Shown one piece after another: positions 28,369-36,752 of a stretch of 64,000 nucleotides of DNA. The translations under genes and the position numbers were made by a program. The number at the start of each line of letters is the position of its first letter. Position 1 is the stretch's first letter. Below the pieces are notes generated by a model. The model was not told where the DNA came from. It saw nothing but the letters and a program-made list of their open reading frames with translations, and ran no database searches. Origin of the DNA: an uncultured Collinsella sp. (GTDB lineage Bacteria; Actinomycetota; Coriobacteriia; Coriobacteriales; Coriobacteriaceae); contig UQHR01000003.1 in NCBI GenBank assembly GCA_900540905.1, positions 1 to 64,000 on the forward strand, given 5' to 3'.

Positions 28369-29733
28369 CTAAACGTCAAGATATGCACAATCAAGCGCCT
28401 TTTTGATAAGAGGGACAGATCGATCAGCCAAATACAACGGAATGTTGAGCACCCCGTCGTCGAGCTTTAGGTTCTTAAGTGAGTAGCGGACCCTCAATGG
28501 AGTCGTCTCCGCATGCTTGTCGGCATAGTACTTAAGGCTCTTGGAATGAACGACCTCTCCCGATTTGACCTCGACGGGAACGATTTCGTTTCCGACTTGA
28601 ATCAAAAAATCGACTTCGTGCTTCGGCTTCTCGTTTGTCCAATAACGCGGAGCAGCATCTAACTGTGAAAGTAATGCCTGAAGCACATAGTTCTCGGCGA
28701 ACGAACCTTTGAACTCCGAAAATAGCGCATCCGAGATGGCAAAAGCGGACGCATCCAGCCTTGCCATGCGGCGCAGCAAGCCGACATCAAGACAGTAGAC
28801 CTTAAATGCCTTGAGGTCATCGTACGCAGAGAGCGGCACACCACCAGCAGCATTAAGGCGAACCGCCGTGATGAGCCCAGCATCGGCAAGCCATTCCAGA
28901 GCATCCTCGTATTCTCGAGCACGAGCCCCCTCGCGCACCGCACCCCAAACGAACTTTTTGTTCTCGCGCGCCAACTGAGCTGGAATCGAGTTCCATATTT
29001 GCGAAAGCTTGGCGAACTGCGCACGGCCACCATGCTTGGCAAAATCGCGCTCGTAGGAATCCAAGAGATCAGACAACACCTTATCGACCTGAACGATATC
29101 GCCCGTCTCCACCCACCGGCCAAGAGCCTCTGGCATGCCGCCGCATGCAAAATAACGACGAAGATGCTCGACGAGACGGACATGGAAGAAATCGGGCACT
29201 GTCTCGATCTGATCCAGGCCGCCAAGGTATTCGTCGTAGTTTGCAGCGCCCTCGGCTTTCAGAAACTCGGAAAAGCTCATAGGGCGCATCTCCATGAACT
29301 CGACCTTTCCCACCGGAAAAGCGCTGGTCTCACGGGACAAGCGAACGCCCAACAAAGACCCTGCGCATGCGACGTGATACTCGGGGGCCTCGTCACAGAA
29401 GTATTTAAGGGCACCGACTGCAGAAGGACAATCCTGGATCTCATCAATAATAAGCAGCGTCTCGCCAGGATCGATAGGCTGTCCAAGCGCCAGGGAAAGA
29501 TTTGAGATGATCCGTCGAGGATCGCGCGTACCTTCGAAAAACTGAGCGTACTCGCTCTGTACCCCAGGTGACGGCTCCTCGAGCGTCAGATACACATAAT
29601 TGATGTACGAGGTTCGGCCGAACTCCTTAAGCGCCCACGTCTTTCCAACCTGGCGCGCCCCCTTAAGGATAAGAGGCTTACGATATTCTGACGCTTTCCA
29701 AGCGTTAAGCTTGGCAATGATATCTCGCTGCAT
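28369..29733 (-). CDS. AAA ATPase with DUF4143 (archaeal-type ATPase family)
   Basis: A 454-residue protein: an AAA_14 ATPase domain with Walker A KGARQVGKTWAL (residues 19-31) and Walker B LLIIDEIQD, then a C-terminal DUF4143 domain with the nuclease-like pattern EVDFLIQVGNEIVPVEVKSG. Such proteins are widespread in anaerobes and of unknown function; roles in defence or as part of mobile DNA have been suggested. It is monocistronic, with an elaborate repeat-rich promoter that resembles CRP/FNR-type sites. Codon use is slightly less GC-rich than the neighbours, which may reflect transfer. Confidence 0.85.
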   Translation of the reverse strand: MQRDIIAKLNAWKASEYRKPLILKGARQVGKTWALKEFGRTSYINYVYLTLEEPSPGVQSEYAQFFEGTRDPRRIISNLSLALGQPIDPGETLLIIDEIQDCPSAVGALKYFCDEAPEYHVACAGSLLGVRLSRETSAFPVGKVEFMEMRPMSFSEFLKAEGAANYDEYLGGLDQIETVPDFFHVRLVEHLRRYFACGGMPEALGRWVETGDIVQVDKVLSDLLDSYERDFAKHGGRAQFAKLSQIWNSIPAQLARENKKFVWGAVREGARAREYEDALEWLADAGLITAVRLNAAGGVPLSAYDDLKAFKVYCLDVGLLRRMARLDASAFAISDALFSEFKGSFAENYVLQALLSQLDAAPRYWTNEKPKHEVDFLIQVGNEIVPVEVKSGEVVHSKSLKYYADKHAETTPLRVRYSLKNLKLDDGVLNIPLYLADRSVPLIKKALDCAYLDV

Positions 29734-29762
29734 GGCCGAACCTCCCGCAAAGAAACTTCCGT

Positions 29763-29819
29763 AAACGTGATATTTCCCACATTTTACCCTAGGTAAAACG
29801 TGACATTTATCACATTTAC
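29763..29819 (-). promoter_or_regulatory. Tandem CRP/FNR-like boxes upstream of the AAA ATPase
   Basis: Two copies of an AAACGTGA-N6-(T/C)CACATTT unit, 33 bases apart (29763-29787 and 29796-29819), sit 30-90 bases upstream of the start codon. The second has a perfect GTGA-N6-TCAC core. A palindrome TTTTACC-N3-GGTAAAA lies between them. A dimeric CRP/FNR-family regulator spaced three helix turns apart would fit. Confidence 0.55.
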
Positions 29820-29860
29820 AGAAGTTTTAAGCTCATTTCTCCACACTTTCATCACATTGA

Positions 29861-29888
29861 AAAGGCGGAGGCGCCAGTGGCGCCTCCG
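29861..29888 (-). terminator. Rho-independent terminator of gatCAB
   Basis: Stem CGGAGGCGCC / GGCGCCTCCG (29866-29875 with 29879-29888) followed on the minus strand by CCTTTTC. It lies about 65 bases after the gatB stop. Confidence 0.85.
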
Positions 29889-29951
29889 TCGTGAGTCAGG
29901 ACTGTTCGAAATTGAGGGGCAAGGCCCTGCGCCCGGCCCCTCGGTTCCCGT

Positions 29952-31628
29952 TTACGAGAGCGACGTTCTCAGCAACTCGTTGAAGAGCTTCGGGTTGCCC
30001 TTGCCGCGGCTCGCCTTCATGCACTGGCCCACCAAAAAGCCGATGACCTTCTGGTTGCCGTCGCGGTACTGCTGCGCCTGCTCGGCGCAGTTTGCCAGCA
30101 CCTCGTCCACGATCGGTTGCAGCGCACCGGCATCGCTCACCTGGCGCATGCCGCGCTCGTCGACGATCTTGTTGGGGTCGTCGCCGGTCTGGGCCATGGC
30201 CTCAAAGACCTCGTGCGCCTGGTTGGAGCTGATGGCGTCGGTCGCCAGCAGCTTGGCAAGTGCGGCCACCTGAGCCGGCGCGATGCCGGACTCGGCGAGC
30301 GACACACCCGCGCCCTTAAGGTAGGCGATCATCTCGTTGACCAGCAGGTTCGCGACCGTCTGGGCCTCCTTACCGGCCATACCGGCAGCGGCCGCCTCAA
30401 AGAACTCGGCGAACTCGGGATCGCCGGCGATCTGCTCGGCGTCTGCCGCCTTAATGCCAAAATCTGCCTCAAAGCGGGCGCGCTTGGCATCGGGCAGCTC
30501 GGGGATCTCGCCACGGCAGCGGTCGATAAACTCGTCGTCCAGATCGAACGGCGCCAGGTCGGGATCGGGGAACAGGCGATAGTCGTCGGCCGTCTCCTTC
30601 ACGCGCATGACCACGGTGCGCTTGCGGCTGGGCTCCCAGTGGCGAGTCTCCTGATAGATGATGCCGCCCTCCTCGAGCACCTCGGCCTGGCGGCAAATCT
30701 CGTAGGCAAGGCCGTCATGCAGGCTCTTAAACGAGTTGAGGTTCTTGAGCTCGGTCTTGGTGCCCAGCTTGGTCTCGCCGCGGCGGCGCAGCGACACGTT
30801 GCCGTCGCAGCGCATGGAACCCTTCTCCATGGAGCAGTCGGAAATGCCCAACGTCACAAAGATGCGACGGAGCTTTTCCATAAACAGGCGAGCCTCCTCG
30901 GGCGTGCGCAGATCGGGCTCAGTCACGAGCTCAATCAAAGGCGTGCCGCAGCGGTTGTAGTCGACGAGCGACTCGGCCGCGGCGGCAATGCGGCCCTCGG
31001 CGCCACCCACGTGCACCATCTTGGCGGCGTCCTCCTCCATGTGGATGCGCAGAATGCGAATGGGCACCGTGTACGAACCGTCCTCGCGGCGCTCGGGCAT
31101 CTGCAGGTTGGACGCGTCGTAGCTGGCCAGATGACCGGCACGCTGATTGCCTTCGCGCATGGTCGACGTCATGGACGTGGACAGGCCCTCGGCGTTGGTC
31201 GAAGCGCTCGCCAGGCTCTGGGCCTCGGCCTCGCCAAACGCGCAGTCGGGGCGCTCGGCGGCACCGCGACCGGTCACGTCCAGGTCCAGATGGCCATACA
31301 TGGCAAAGGCAACCGGACCCTGCGTGGTCTGGAAGTTCTTGGCCATATCGGGATAGAAGTAGTGCTTGCGGTAGAACATCGAGTGGCGCTGGATCTCGCA
31401 GTTGGTGGCGAGGCCGGCCTTGACGATGCTCTCGATGGCGCGCTTGTTGGGCACCGGCAGGGCGCCGGGCAGGCCCAGGCACACCGGGCACACGTTGGCG
31501 TTGGGCTCATCATCGTGGCTGAGCTTGCAGTTGCAGAACATCTTGGTATCGAGTGCGGTGAGCTCGGTATGGATCTCCAGGCCGATCACGGCCTCCCAAT
31601 CCTGCAGGACCTCGGAAAGCTCCTTCAT
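29952..31628 (-). CDS. gatB: Asp/Glu-tRNA amidotransferase subunit B, with insertion
   Basis: The kinase and tRNA-binding subunit of GatCAB, which converts Glu-tRNA(Gln) and/or Asp-tRNA(Asn) to the amides. Zinc cysteines are at 32, 34, 47 and 50 (FCNC ... VCPVC). The kinase core includes RIHMEEDA and TPLIELVTEPD; the helical and YqeY-like tail ends near residue 558. The protein is about 80 residues longer than usual, owing mainly to an insertion at residues 121-185 between GHLDLDV and TVPIRILRIH. It overlaps gatA by one base and is last in the operon. Confidence 0.95.
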   Translation of the reverse strand: MKELSEVLQDWEAVIGLEIHTELTALDTKMFCNCKLSHDDEPNANVCPVCLGLPGALPVPNKRAIESIVKAGLATNCEIQRHSMFYRKHYFYPDMAKNFQTTQGPVAFAMYGHLDLDVTGRGAAERPDCAFGEAEAQSLASASTNAEGLSTSMTSTMREGNQRAGHLASYDASNLQMPERREDGSYTVPIRILRIHMEEDAAKMVHVGGAEGRIAAAAESLVDYNRCGTPLIELVTEPDLRTPEEARLFMEKLRRIFVTLGISDCSMEKGSMRCDGNVSLRRRGETKLGTKTELKNLNSFKSLHDGLAYEICRQAEVLEEGGIIYQETRHWEPSRKRTVVMRVKETADDYRLFPDPDLAPFDLDDEFIDRCRGEIPELPDAKRARFEADFGIKAADAEQIAGDPEFAEFFEAAAAGMAGKEAQTVANLLVNEMIAYLKGAGVSLAESGIAPAQVAALAKLLATDAISSNQAHEVFEAMAQTGDDPNKIVDERGMRQVSDAGALQPIVDEVLANCAEQAQQYRDGNQKVIGFLVGQCMKASRGKGNPKLFNELLRTSLS

Positions 31629-33142
31629 TACAGCTCGCCTCCCTTCCCGGCAAAATCGGGCGCGACGGAAAGCGCGGGCGCACCCGTAGCGGCATCGGCA
31701 AAGCCGCGCTCAAGGGCGCGGGCAAACGTGAGCAGCTGACGGTCCTTAAAGGCCGGACCCACCAGCTGGGCAGAAACGGGCAGCTTGCTGTCCTCGCCCA
31801 GGCCCAGCGGCACCGAGATTCCGCCGTTGCCGCAAATGTTGAGCGAGATGGTGTACAGGTCCGAAAGGTACATCTGCGTGGGGTCGCTGATCTCGCCAAA
31901 CTTAAAGGCCGTGCGGGGCGAGGCGGGCATGAGGATGGTGTCCACCTTGGCATACGCGGCGTCGTAGTCCTGCGTGATGAGCGTGCGGGCCTTTTGCGCG
32001 GCGTAGTAGTACTTGTCGTATACGCCCGAGCTCAGCAGGTAGGCGCCGAGCATCTGACGGCGCTTGGCCTCGGCACCAAAGCCGTGAGCGCGGCTGAGCG
32101 AGCTCTGGTCGGACAGGTTGGCGCAGCCCTCCTCCTGGTAGCCGTAGCGAATGCCGTCGAAGCGAGCCAAGTTGGAGAACGCCTCGGCCGGCCCGATGAC
32201 GTAGTAGGCGGCGATGGCGGCGTCCAGGTGCGGCAGGTCAACCTCGACCAGCTCGGCGCCCTGGTTCTGCAGCTCCTGGGCGGCGCGCTGAACAGCGGCC
32301 TTGACCTCGGGCGTCAGGCCCTCGGCCTCCATAAACGCGGGGATGATGCCCACGCGCTTGCCCTCGATGCTGTCGTTGAGATGCTCGGTAAAGTCGACGG
32401 CGCAATCCTGGCTGGTGCAGTCGTACGGATCGTGGCCCGCACCGGTAAGCGCGTTCATGGCCAGCGCGACATCCTCGACCGTGCGGCCAAAGGGGCCCAC
32501 CTGGTCGAGCGACGAGCCAAAGGCAACCACGCCGTAACGGCTCACGGCGCCATACGTGGGCTTAAAGCCCACCACGCCGCACAGCGACGCCGGCTGGCGA
32601 ATGGAGCCGCCGGTGTCCGAGCCCAGCGAGAGCGCGACCTCGCCCGCGGCGACGGCGGCAGCGGAGCCGCCCGAGGAGCCGCCGGGCACGCGCTCGGTAT
32701 CCCAGGGGTTGTTGGTGCGGTGGAACGCCGAGCTCTCGGTGGAGCTGCCAAAGGCAAACTCGTCCATGTTGGCCTTGCCCATGGGCAGGCAGCCGGCATC
32801 GAGCATGCGCTGGACACAGGTGGCGGTGTAGACGCTCTGGTAGTCCTCGAGCATGCGGGAAGCGCAGGTGGTGCGCGTGCCCGCAAGGTTCATGTTGTCT
32901 TTGATGGCCAGCGGCACGCCCGCGAGCGGGGGCAGCGGCTTGCCTGCGGCACGGTCGGCATCCACGCGCGCAGCGGCCTCGAGCGCAAGCTCGGGCGCCA
33001 CCTGCAGGAATGCCTGGACCCCGCCCTCGCGCGCCTCGATGGCGGCAAGGGAGGCCTGGGCCACCTCGGTAGCGGTAAAGTCGCCGGCGGCAACGCCCGC
33101 GGCGATCTGGGCGGCGGTAAGGGAATCGAAGCTTAGCGCCAT
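31628..33142 (-). CDS. gatA: Asp/Glu-tRNA amidotransferase subunit A
   Basis: The amidase subunit that hydrolyses glutamine and channels ammonia to GatB. The 504 residues show the amidase signature: Lys in PLAIKDNMN (about residue 84) and the glycine/serine-rich stretch GGSSGGSAAAVAAGEVALSLGSDTGGS carrying the cis-Ser and nucleophilic Ser of the Ser-cisSer-Lys triad. It overlaps gatC and gatB by one base each, so all three are translationally coupled. Confidence 0.97.
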   Translation of the reverse strand: MALSFDSLTAAQIAAGVAAGDFTATEVAQASLAAIEAREGGVQAFLQVAPELALEAAARVDADRAAGKPLPPLAGVPLAIKDNMNLAGTRTTCASRMLEDYQSVYTATCVQRMLDAGCLPMGKANMDEFAFGSSTESSAFHRTNNPWDTERVPGGSSGGSAAAVAAGEVALSLGSDTGGSIRQPASLCGVVGFKPTYGAVSRYGVVAFGSSLDQVGPFGRTVEDVALAMNALTGAGHDPYDCTSQDCAVDFTEHLNDSIEGKRVGIIPAFMEAEGLTPEVKAAVQRAAQELQNQGAELVEVDLPHLDAAIAAYYVIGPAEAFSNLARFDGIRYGYQEEGCANLSDQSSLSRAHGFGAEAKRRQMLGAYLLSSGVYDKYYYAAQKARTLITQDYDAAYAKVDTILMPASPRTAFKFGEISDPTQMYLSDLYTISLNICGNGGISVPLGLGEDSKLPVSAQLVGPAFKDRQLLTFARALERGFADAATGAPALSVAPDFAGKGGEL

Positions 33143-33453
33143 TACTCGCTCTCCCCCTCTCCCAAAATGGACGGCACGCGGAAGTAGCGGTCGCGCGCGC
33201 TGCCGGCGTTTTCGAGCGCGACGTCGAGCGGCAGATCGCGCTCGGGCTCGCGCAGGTCGTCGCCCATCACGTTGGACAGGCTTCCGATGGGATGGAACGT
33301 GGGCTCCACGTCGGGCAAGTCATATTGCAAGACGGGCTCGAGCATCTGGACGGCGTCGTTCATGTAGGACGTCATCTGGGTGAGCTCGTCATCGGTCAGT
33401 GCGATCTTTGCGTACTCGGCGATGCCGCGCACGTCTTTCTCGCTGAGTGCCAT
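33142..33453 (-). CDS. gatC: Asp/Glu-tRNA amidotransferase subunit C
   Basis: The 103-residue small subunit that wraps around GatA and stabilises the complex. Typical features are the start LSEKDVRGIAEYAKIALTDDEL and the tail ARDRYFRVPSIL. The start at 33453 is chosen because GAAGGGAG precedes it; an in-frame ATG at 33471 has none. It is the first gene of gatCAB. Confidence 0.95.
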   Translation of the reverse strand: MALSEKDVRGIAEYAKIALTDDELTQMTSYMNDAVQMLEPVLQYDLPDVEPTFHPIGSLSNVMGDDLREPERDLPLDVALENAGSARDRYFRVPSILGEGESE

Positions 33454-33614
33454 AGGCGCTCCCTTCCGCATAACAGTTAAACCGCTTTAGTATACAGGGC
33501 AACGCCGGCTTGGAGCAGGCGCTTTACCCAAATGCAGCGAAAACGTAACGAGGACGGCGGCTGGAAGGGCGCGACCCGACGGACCTGCGGCGAAAACCAT
33601 CCCGCCCGCAACGA

Positions 33615-33679
33615 AAACCGTCCCAACATTCGACGTTTTTCGGCAAAATCGCGATTTTCATCGAATGTTGGGACGGTTT
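33615..33679 (-). repeat. Palindromic repeat family A, copy 1
   Basis: Perfect 19-bp arms AAACCGTCCCAACATTCGA (33615-33633) and complement (33661-33679) around a 27-base loop that itself holds the palindrome AAAATCGCGATTTT. It lies 60 bases after the sortase stop codon, with four T on the minus strand. Four more copies occur at 43965, 45078, 49255 and 50494. Confidence 0.85.
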
Positions 33680-33690
33680 GGAAGCCCCCG

Positions 33691-33725
33691 ACCACCACAA
33701 AGGTACCTGTCCCCATTGTGGTGGT
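33691..33725 (-). repeat. Palindromic repeat family B, copy 1
   Basis: Hairpin ACCACCACAA / TTGTGGTGGT with loop containing AGGTACCTGTCCCC, 14 bases after the sortase stop. Family B also occurs at 44056, 45017, 46593 and 61007. Confidence 0.8.
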
Positions 33726-33738
33726 TCTGGGTGACGTC

Positions 33739-34674
33739 CTATGCCGAGGCCTTGGCCTTGCGGCGTTTGCGAATCGCGTGGATCACGATGTCCAGCAGCA
33801 ACAGCAGGATGGCCACGACCACGATGAGCACGGCGAACTCGCGCTTGCCCCAGTGGCGGCCGGCCAGCGACTTTTGCTTGTCGACGTCCTTTTTGTTGTA
33901 CTTGGTGCGCACGCAATGCACCAGCAGGCGATGGTCGTTCACGCCGTAGGGCGTGCAGGTGACGAGCGTCACCTTATCGGCGCCGGGTTCGATGGTCAGC
34001 GACTCCATCTCCTCGGGCAGCACGACCTCGGAGTCCACCATCTTGTAGGCAAGCGTCTTGTTCATGGTGTGCAGCAGTACCAAGTCGCCGGGCTCCAGCG
34101 AATGGATGTCGTCGAACATGCTCAGGTTGCGCATGCCCGAGTGCGCGGTGAGCACGCAATGCGTCGAGGTGCCGCCCACCGGCAGGCTCGTGCCCTCCAG
34201 GTGGCCGACGCCCGCCATAAGGACTTCCTCGCTCGTGCCGTGGTAGATGGGCATGCTCACGTCGATGGAGGGGATCTCGACCCAACTCATCATGGGGTCG
34301 CGATCAAAGATAAGCTGCTGAGAGTAGGGCTCGATCTGGTCGGCGGGAAGCTCGGTGGCCTCGCCGGCAAGCTGCTCGTTAAAGGAGCGAGCCTGCAGCA
34401 GGATGCGCTCGCGCTCCTCTTCCGAAAGCGCGTCCACGGTGCTGGACACGGTGCTGATCTGGTTGAACACGCCCGAGGCCTCGAGCCGGTCCAAGATCCA
34501 TGGCCAGGTCATAAGGCCCACGCCAATAAGAATGATGACGATGGTAATGAGCCGGTCGGCCCAACGCGGCAGTCGCTTGCGACGACGCTTACCGCCCTTG
34601 GGCTTGGGTTGTGGGCTTGAGCCGCCGCTGGCCGCAGCGTTATTGCTCTTCATATGTTTGGCGCCCTTCACCAT
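33739..34674 (-). CDS. Class C (pilus-type) sortase
   Basis: A 311-residue membrane transpeptidase that links pilin subunits through their LPxTG-like signals. An N-terminal membrane helix (residues 43-60) and a C-terminal one (about 286-305) flank the catalytic domain. Active-site residues are His178 (TAHSG), Cys240 (TLVTCTPYGV) and Arg249 (NDHRLLV), the class C pattern. A lid-like DPM (126-128) precedes. GAGGAG stands nine bases before the ATG at 34674. It is separated from the pilin genes at 36.7-43.5 kb by a winged-helix gene and a small-RNA locus, but is the only sortase in the window. Confidence 0.9.
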   Translation of the reverse strand: MVKGAKHMKSNNAAASGGSSPQPKPKGGKRRRKRLPRWADRLITIVIILIGVGLMTWPWILDRLEASGVFNQISTVSSTVDALSEEERERILLQARSFNEQLAGEATELPADQIEPYSQQLIFDRDPMMSWVEIPSIDVSMPIYHGTSEEVLMAGVGHLEGTSLPVGGTSTHCVLTAHSGMRNLSMFDDIHSLEPGDLVLLHTMNKTLAYKMVDSEVVLPEEMESLTIEPGADKVTLVTCTPYGVNDHRLLVHCVRTKYNKKDVDKQKSLAGRHWGKREFAVLIVVVAILLLLLDIVIHAIRKRRKAKASA

Positions 34675-34796
34675 CGCCTGTCACTCCTCTAAAGCTCAGG
34701 TTGTCTAAACAAATAATAGCCGATTCGCGAGCCCCTATCCCGGACAACGCAGCCAGGACCGAAGCACCGCCTACGGTCGGAATTCTTAGAGACCTT

Positions 34797-35765
34797 CTAC
34801 AGCGCTTCCTGCCATGGATATTCCTTTCCAAACATGCGATCGAGTTCAAGCTGAATTCGCTCATCGTCGATTGCCGCCAAAGATAGCGCAAGTGAAATGT
34901 CGTCGATACGGGAGGAGTCGGCAAACACGGGCGCATAGCGCCACACTTGGATCATCGTCGTTTCGCTGTCTGGCAGTTCCCCTTCTGCGACTTCAAGGTC
35001 ACGCAGCCCACGCCATGCACTTCTTAAGACAGCCTTTTGCTCCATGCTCGGCGCAGCAAGCATCGAACGCGCAGCGAGCGCCGTCTCGCCAGCGTCAGTG
35101 AGACGGTCGATCCGTGGTGCCTTCCTTGCAAAAACAACCTTCGAGACAGGCGAGGAGAACTCTGCCATGTGCTCACTGAGCAGAAGATCCGCGGCCACGG
35201 GGAACACAATGACACGCCGTTCGCGCCGCTCGCGCCTTGCGAGCCCCCTGTCTACAAGCTCGGTTACGGCCTCACTCGCGCGGCTTGCCGAAATCCCAAG
35301 CGCACGACAAAGGTCATCGGGATGATATGACTCCTGCCCTGCTCCCCAGATTGCGGCAGCCTGCGCGTTGGATGACATCTTGGTCGCGCGATTATGAAAC
35401 CGGACGCTGCCTCTCTCTGTGAAGGCAGCGCCCATAAATGGAAGAAAAGCCTGTCTACCGGGGCAAACAAAGGGGATCCCTTGTGCGACCAATGCTTTGC
35501 GCTGACGCGCATCGGCATCAGGAAACGAAACGACGACAGGAGCCTCCGCACGCAAGGCTAGCTGGCTATAGACTCTCTTAGCCTCGGGAAGCCCAACGCC
35601 AGTAGGCAAACTTGCAAGCAAAAAAGAAAAACCATTTGCGTCAACGGCGCGGACCCCAATCGACCGCAGATGCAGCGGCAAGCGTGCGGATCCAGGCCAA
35701 GTTTTAGCCTTGGCGGAGAGGCCCAGTGCTTCTTGTAAGTAGGCAAGCGCTTCGTTCATTTCCAT
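34797..35765 (-). CDS. Winged-helix DNA-binding protein of unknown role
   Basis: A 322-residue soluble protein. The middle (about 150-200) reads as a MarR-like winged helix: YHPDDLCRALGISASRASEAVTELVDRGLARRERRERRVIVFP. The N-terminal 110 residues may form an effector or nuclease-like domain; no catalytic motif was recognised. It lies between the class C sortase and the small-RNA locus, facing the same way as the pilus genes, so control of pili is possible but unproven. No good Shine-Dalgarno precedes the ATG at 35765; ATG 35759 is an alternative. TTCCA-N8-TGGAA lies just upstream (35779-35796). Confidence 0.65.
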   Translation of the reverse strand: MEMNEALAYLQEALGLSAKAKTWPGSARLPLHLRSIGVRAVDANGFSFLLASLPTGVGLPEAKRVYSQLALRAEAPVVVSFPDADARQRKALVAQGIPFVCPGRQAFLPFMGAAFTERGSVRFHNRATKMSSNAQAAAIWGAGQESYHPDDLCRALGISASRASEAVTELVDRGLARRERRERRVIVFPVAADLLLSEHMAEFSSPVSKVVFARKAPRIDRLTDAGETALAARSMLAAPSMEQKAVLRSAWRGLRDLEVAEGELPDSETTMIQVWRYAPVFADSSRIDDISLALSLAAIDDERIQLELDRMFGKEYPWQEAL

Positions 35766-35890
35766 CTTTTTCGCTTAGTTCCAGTTAATATTGGAATTAT
35801 ACATAATTTTAGGAAATAACGAGATTTCTATCAGGCATAGGCCCGTATTTGAGTTTTCAAAATATCTCGGATCAACAGAAAGATTCGGGA

Positions 35891-35896
35891 TACAAT
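35891..35896 (+). promoter_or_regulatory. -10 box for small RNA copy A
   Basis: TACAAT, followed by a likely start seven bases later. An imperfect inverted repeat ATCTCGGATC / GATTCGGGAT overlaps the expected -35 region; the second copy has the perfect version TCCCGAATCG / CGATTCGGGA at the same place. Confidence 0.55.
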
Positions 35897-35902
35897 GTTT
35901 AT

Positions 35903-35996
35903 AGAAAACGACGCATCCCGCGTAAGTGTTAAGGAGCGCGGGCAGCCTAGTTTTCTAACGTGTTAAACGGCCGGGCTGCAACCCCGGCCGTTTTTA
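35903..35996 (+). ncRNA. Structured small RNA, copy A (candidate antitoxin RNA)
   Basis: About 94 bases from a TACAAT promoter to a T5 terminator. An outer stem GAAAAC/GTTTTC (35904-35909 with 35950-35955) encloses a stem CCCGCG/CGCGGG (35917-35922 with 35937-35942) whose 14-base loop holds TAAGTGTTAAGGAG. A terminator stem CGGCCGGG/CCCGGCCG with TTTTT follows. A second copy at 36381 keeps the stems by compensatory changes. It converges on a small hydrophobic-peptide gene whose stop codon lies inside this terminator. It may belong to a computationally described Collinsella RNA class; that was not checked. Confidence 0.65.
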
Positions 35997-36143
35997 TTTG
36001 CGCTTGCGGCGCAAACGCCGAGAACCGTCCGCACCGCGCGTGCGCCTACGGACCTTAAACCGAACCTCATGCGAGTCAAAAAACGCGATGACGAACGAGC
36101 CCACCGCCGCGAGGGCGGCAAGCACGTTAAGGAATTTCAGCAT
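35994..36143 (-). CDS. Small hydrophobic peptide, candidate type I toxin
   Basis: A 49-residue protein preceded by an excellent GGAGGT eight bases before its ATG. Residues 3-21 are a membrane segment (KFLNVLAALAAVGSFVIAF); the rest is strongly basic (VRFKVRRRTRG ... RRLRRKRK). The layout of a hydrophobic helix and charged tail resembles TxpA/BsrG-type toxins. Its 3' end overlaps the terminator of a convergent small RNA, as in txpA/ratA. A truncated relative lies in the tandem copy at 36440-36574. Function as toxin is inference; a small regulatory membrane peptide is possible. Confidence 0.6.
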   Translation of the reverse strand: MLKFLNVLAALAAVGSFVIAFFDSHEVRFKVRRRTRGADGSRRLRRKRK

Positions 36144-36380
36144 TTGGGGACCTCCGATCGAGTCGTCGGCCGCCCGCGCACGGGATGCGTCGCAAGGGTA
36201 TTTTACTGCGAGCGCACGCGTTTGCGCCTGGTGAACGCGATTTTGACAAACATTTGTTCGATAGTTACACACACGACCCCTCGGACGGCGGAGCCTGGCC
36301 GCGTCGTCCGGGTTTGCCCGACGTGTTTGAGTTTTCAAAATGTCCCGAATCGGCGGGGCGATTCGGGATACGATGTCTAT

Positions 36381-36477
36381 AGGAAACGACGCACCCCGCG
36401 TAAGTGTTTAGGAGCGCGGGCGACCAGTTTCCGGTGTTGTTAAATGCCCGGACTCCGAACCACGGGCATTCTAATCT
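36381..36477 (+). ncRNA. Structured small RNA, copy B
   Basis: Tandem relative of the RNA at 35903. A TACGAT box (36369-36374) precedes it. The outer stem is now GGAAAC/GTTTCC, changed on both arms with pairing kept; the CCCGCG/CGCGGG stem and its loop are preserved with one loop change. The terminator stem differs in sequence (AATGCCCG / CGGGCATT) but is still paired, with a weak T run. The covariation supports a functional RNA. Confidence 0.6.
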
Positions 36478-36574
36478 TGCACGCGCGGCGCAAATGCCTT
36501 CTACCGTCCGCACCGCGCGTGCGCCTACGGACCTTAAACCGAACCTCATACGAGTCAAGAAACGCGATGACGGA
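36440..36574 (-). pseudogene. Truncated copy of the small hydrophobic peptide gene
   Basis: The frame here reads SVIAFLDSYEVRFKVRRRTRG and onward, nearly identical to residues 16-40 of the peptide at 35994-36143, but the N-terminal half and its ribosome site are missing and no start codon is in reach. It is the decayed partner of small RNA copy B. Confidence 0.65.
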
Positions 36575-36611
36575 TGAGTCCGCATCGGACGGTGGAGGCT
36601 GCCTGTGTTGT

Positions 36612-36652
36612 CCAAAAAGAACGGGGCAAACTCCAGCGTGGAGTCTGCCCCG
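36612..36652 (-). terminator. Rho-independent terminator of the pilin operon
   Basis: On the minus strand a 14-bp stem with one mismatch (CGGGGCAGACTCCA / TGGAGTTTGCCCCG) is followed by TTCTTTTT. It lies about 100 bases after the major pilin stop codon and before the small-RNA locus. Confidence 0.85.
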
Positions 36653-36752
36653 AAAAGAGAACGGCAAAGCAAGAACGTCGATGGACGAGAAAGGTGTCCG
36701 CAAGTCTCATGGCCATCACATCCCACCTGCCAAAGGGATGGGTGAGCGAGCG

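Noticed and set aside
35903..35996. Integron attC site, suggested by GTTAAAC near 35962
   Set aside because: The second core site and array context are missing, and promoter, stems and terminator fit a transcribed RNA better.
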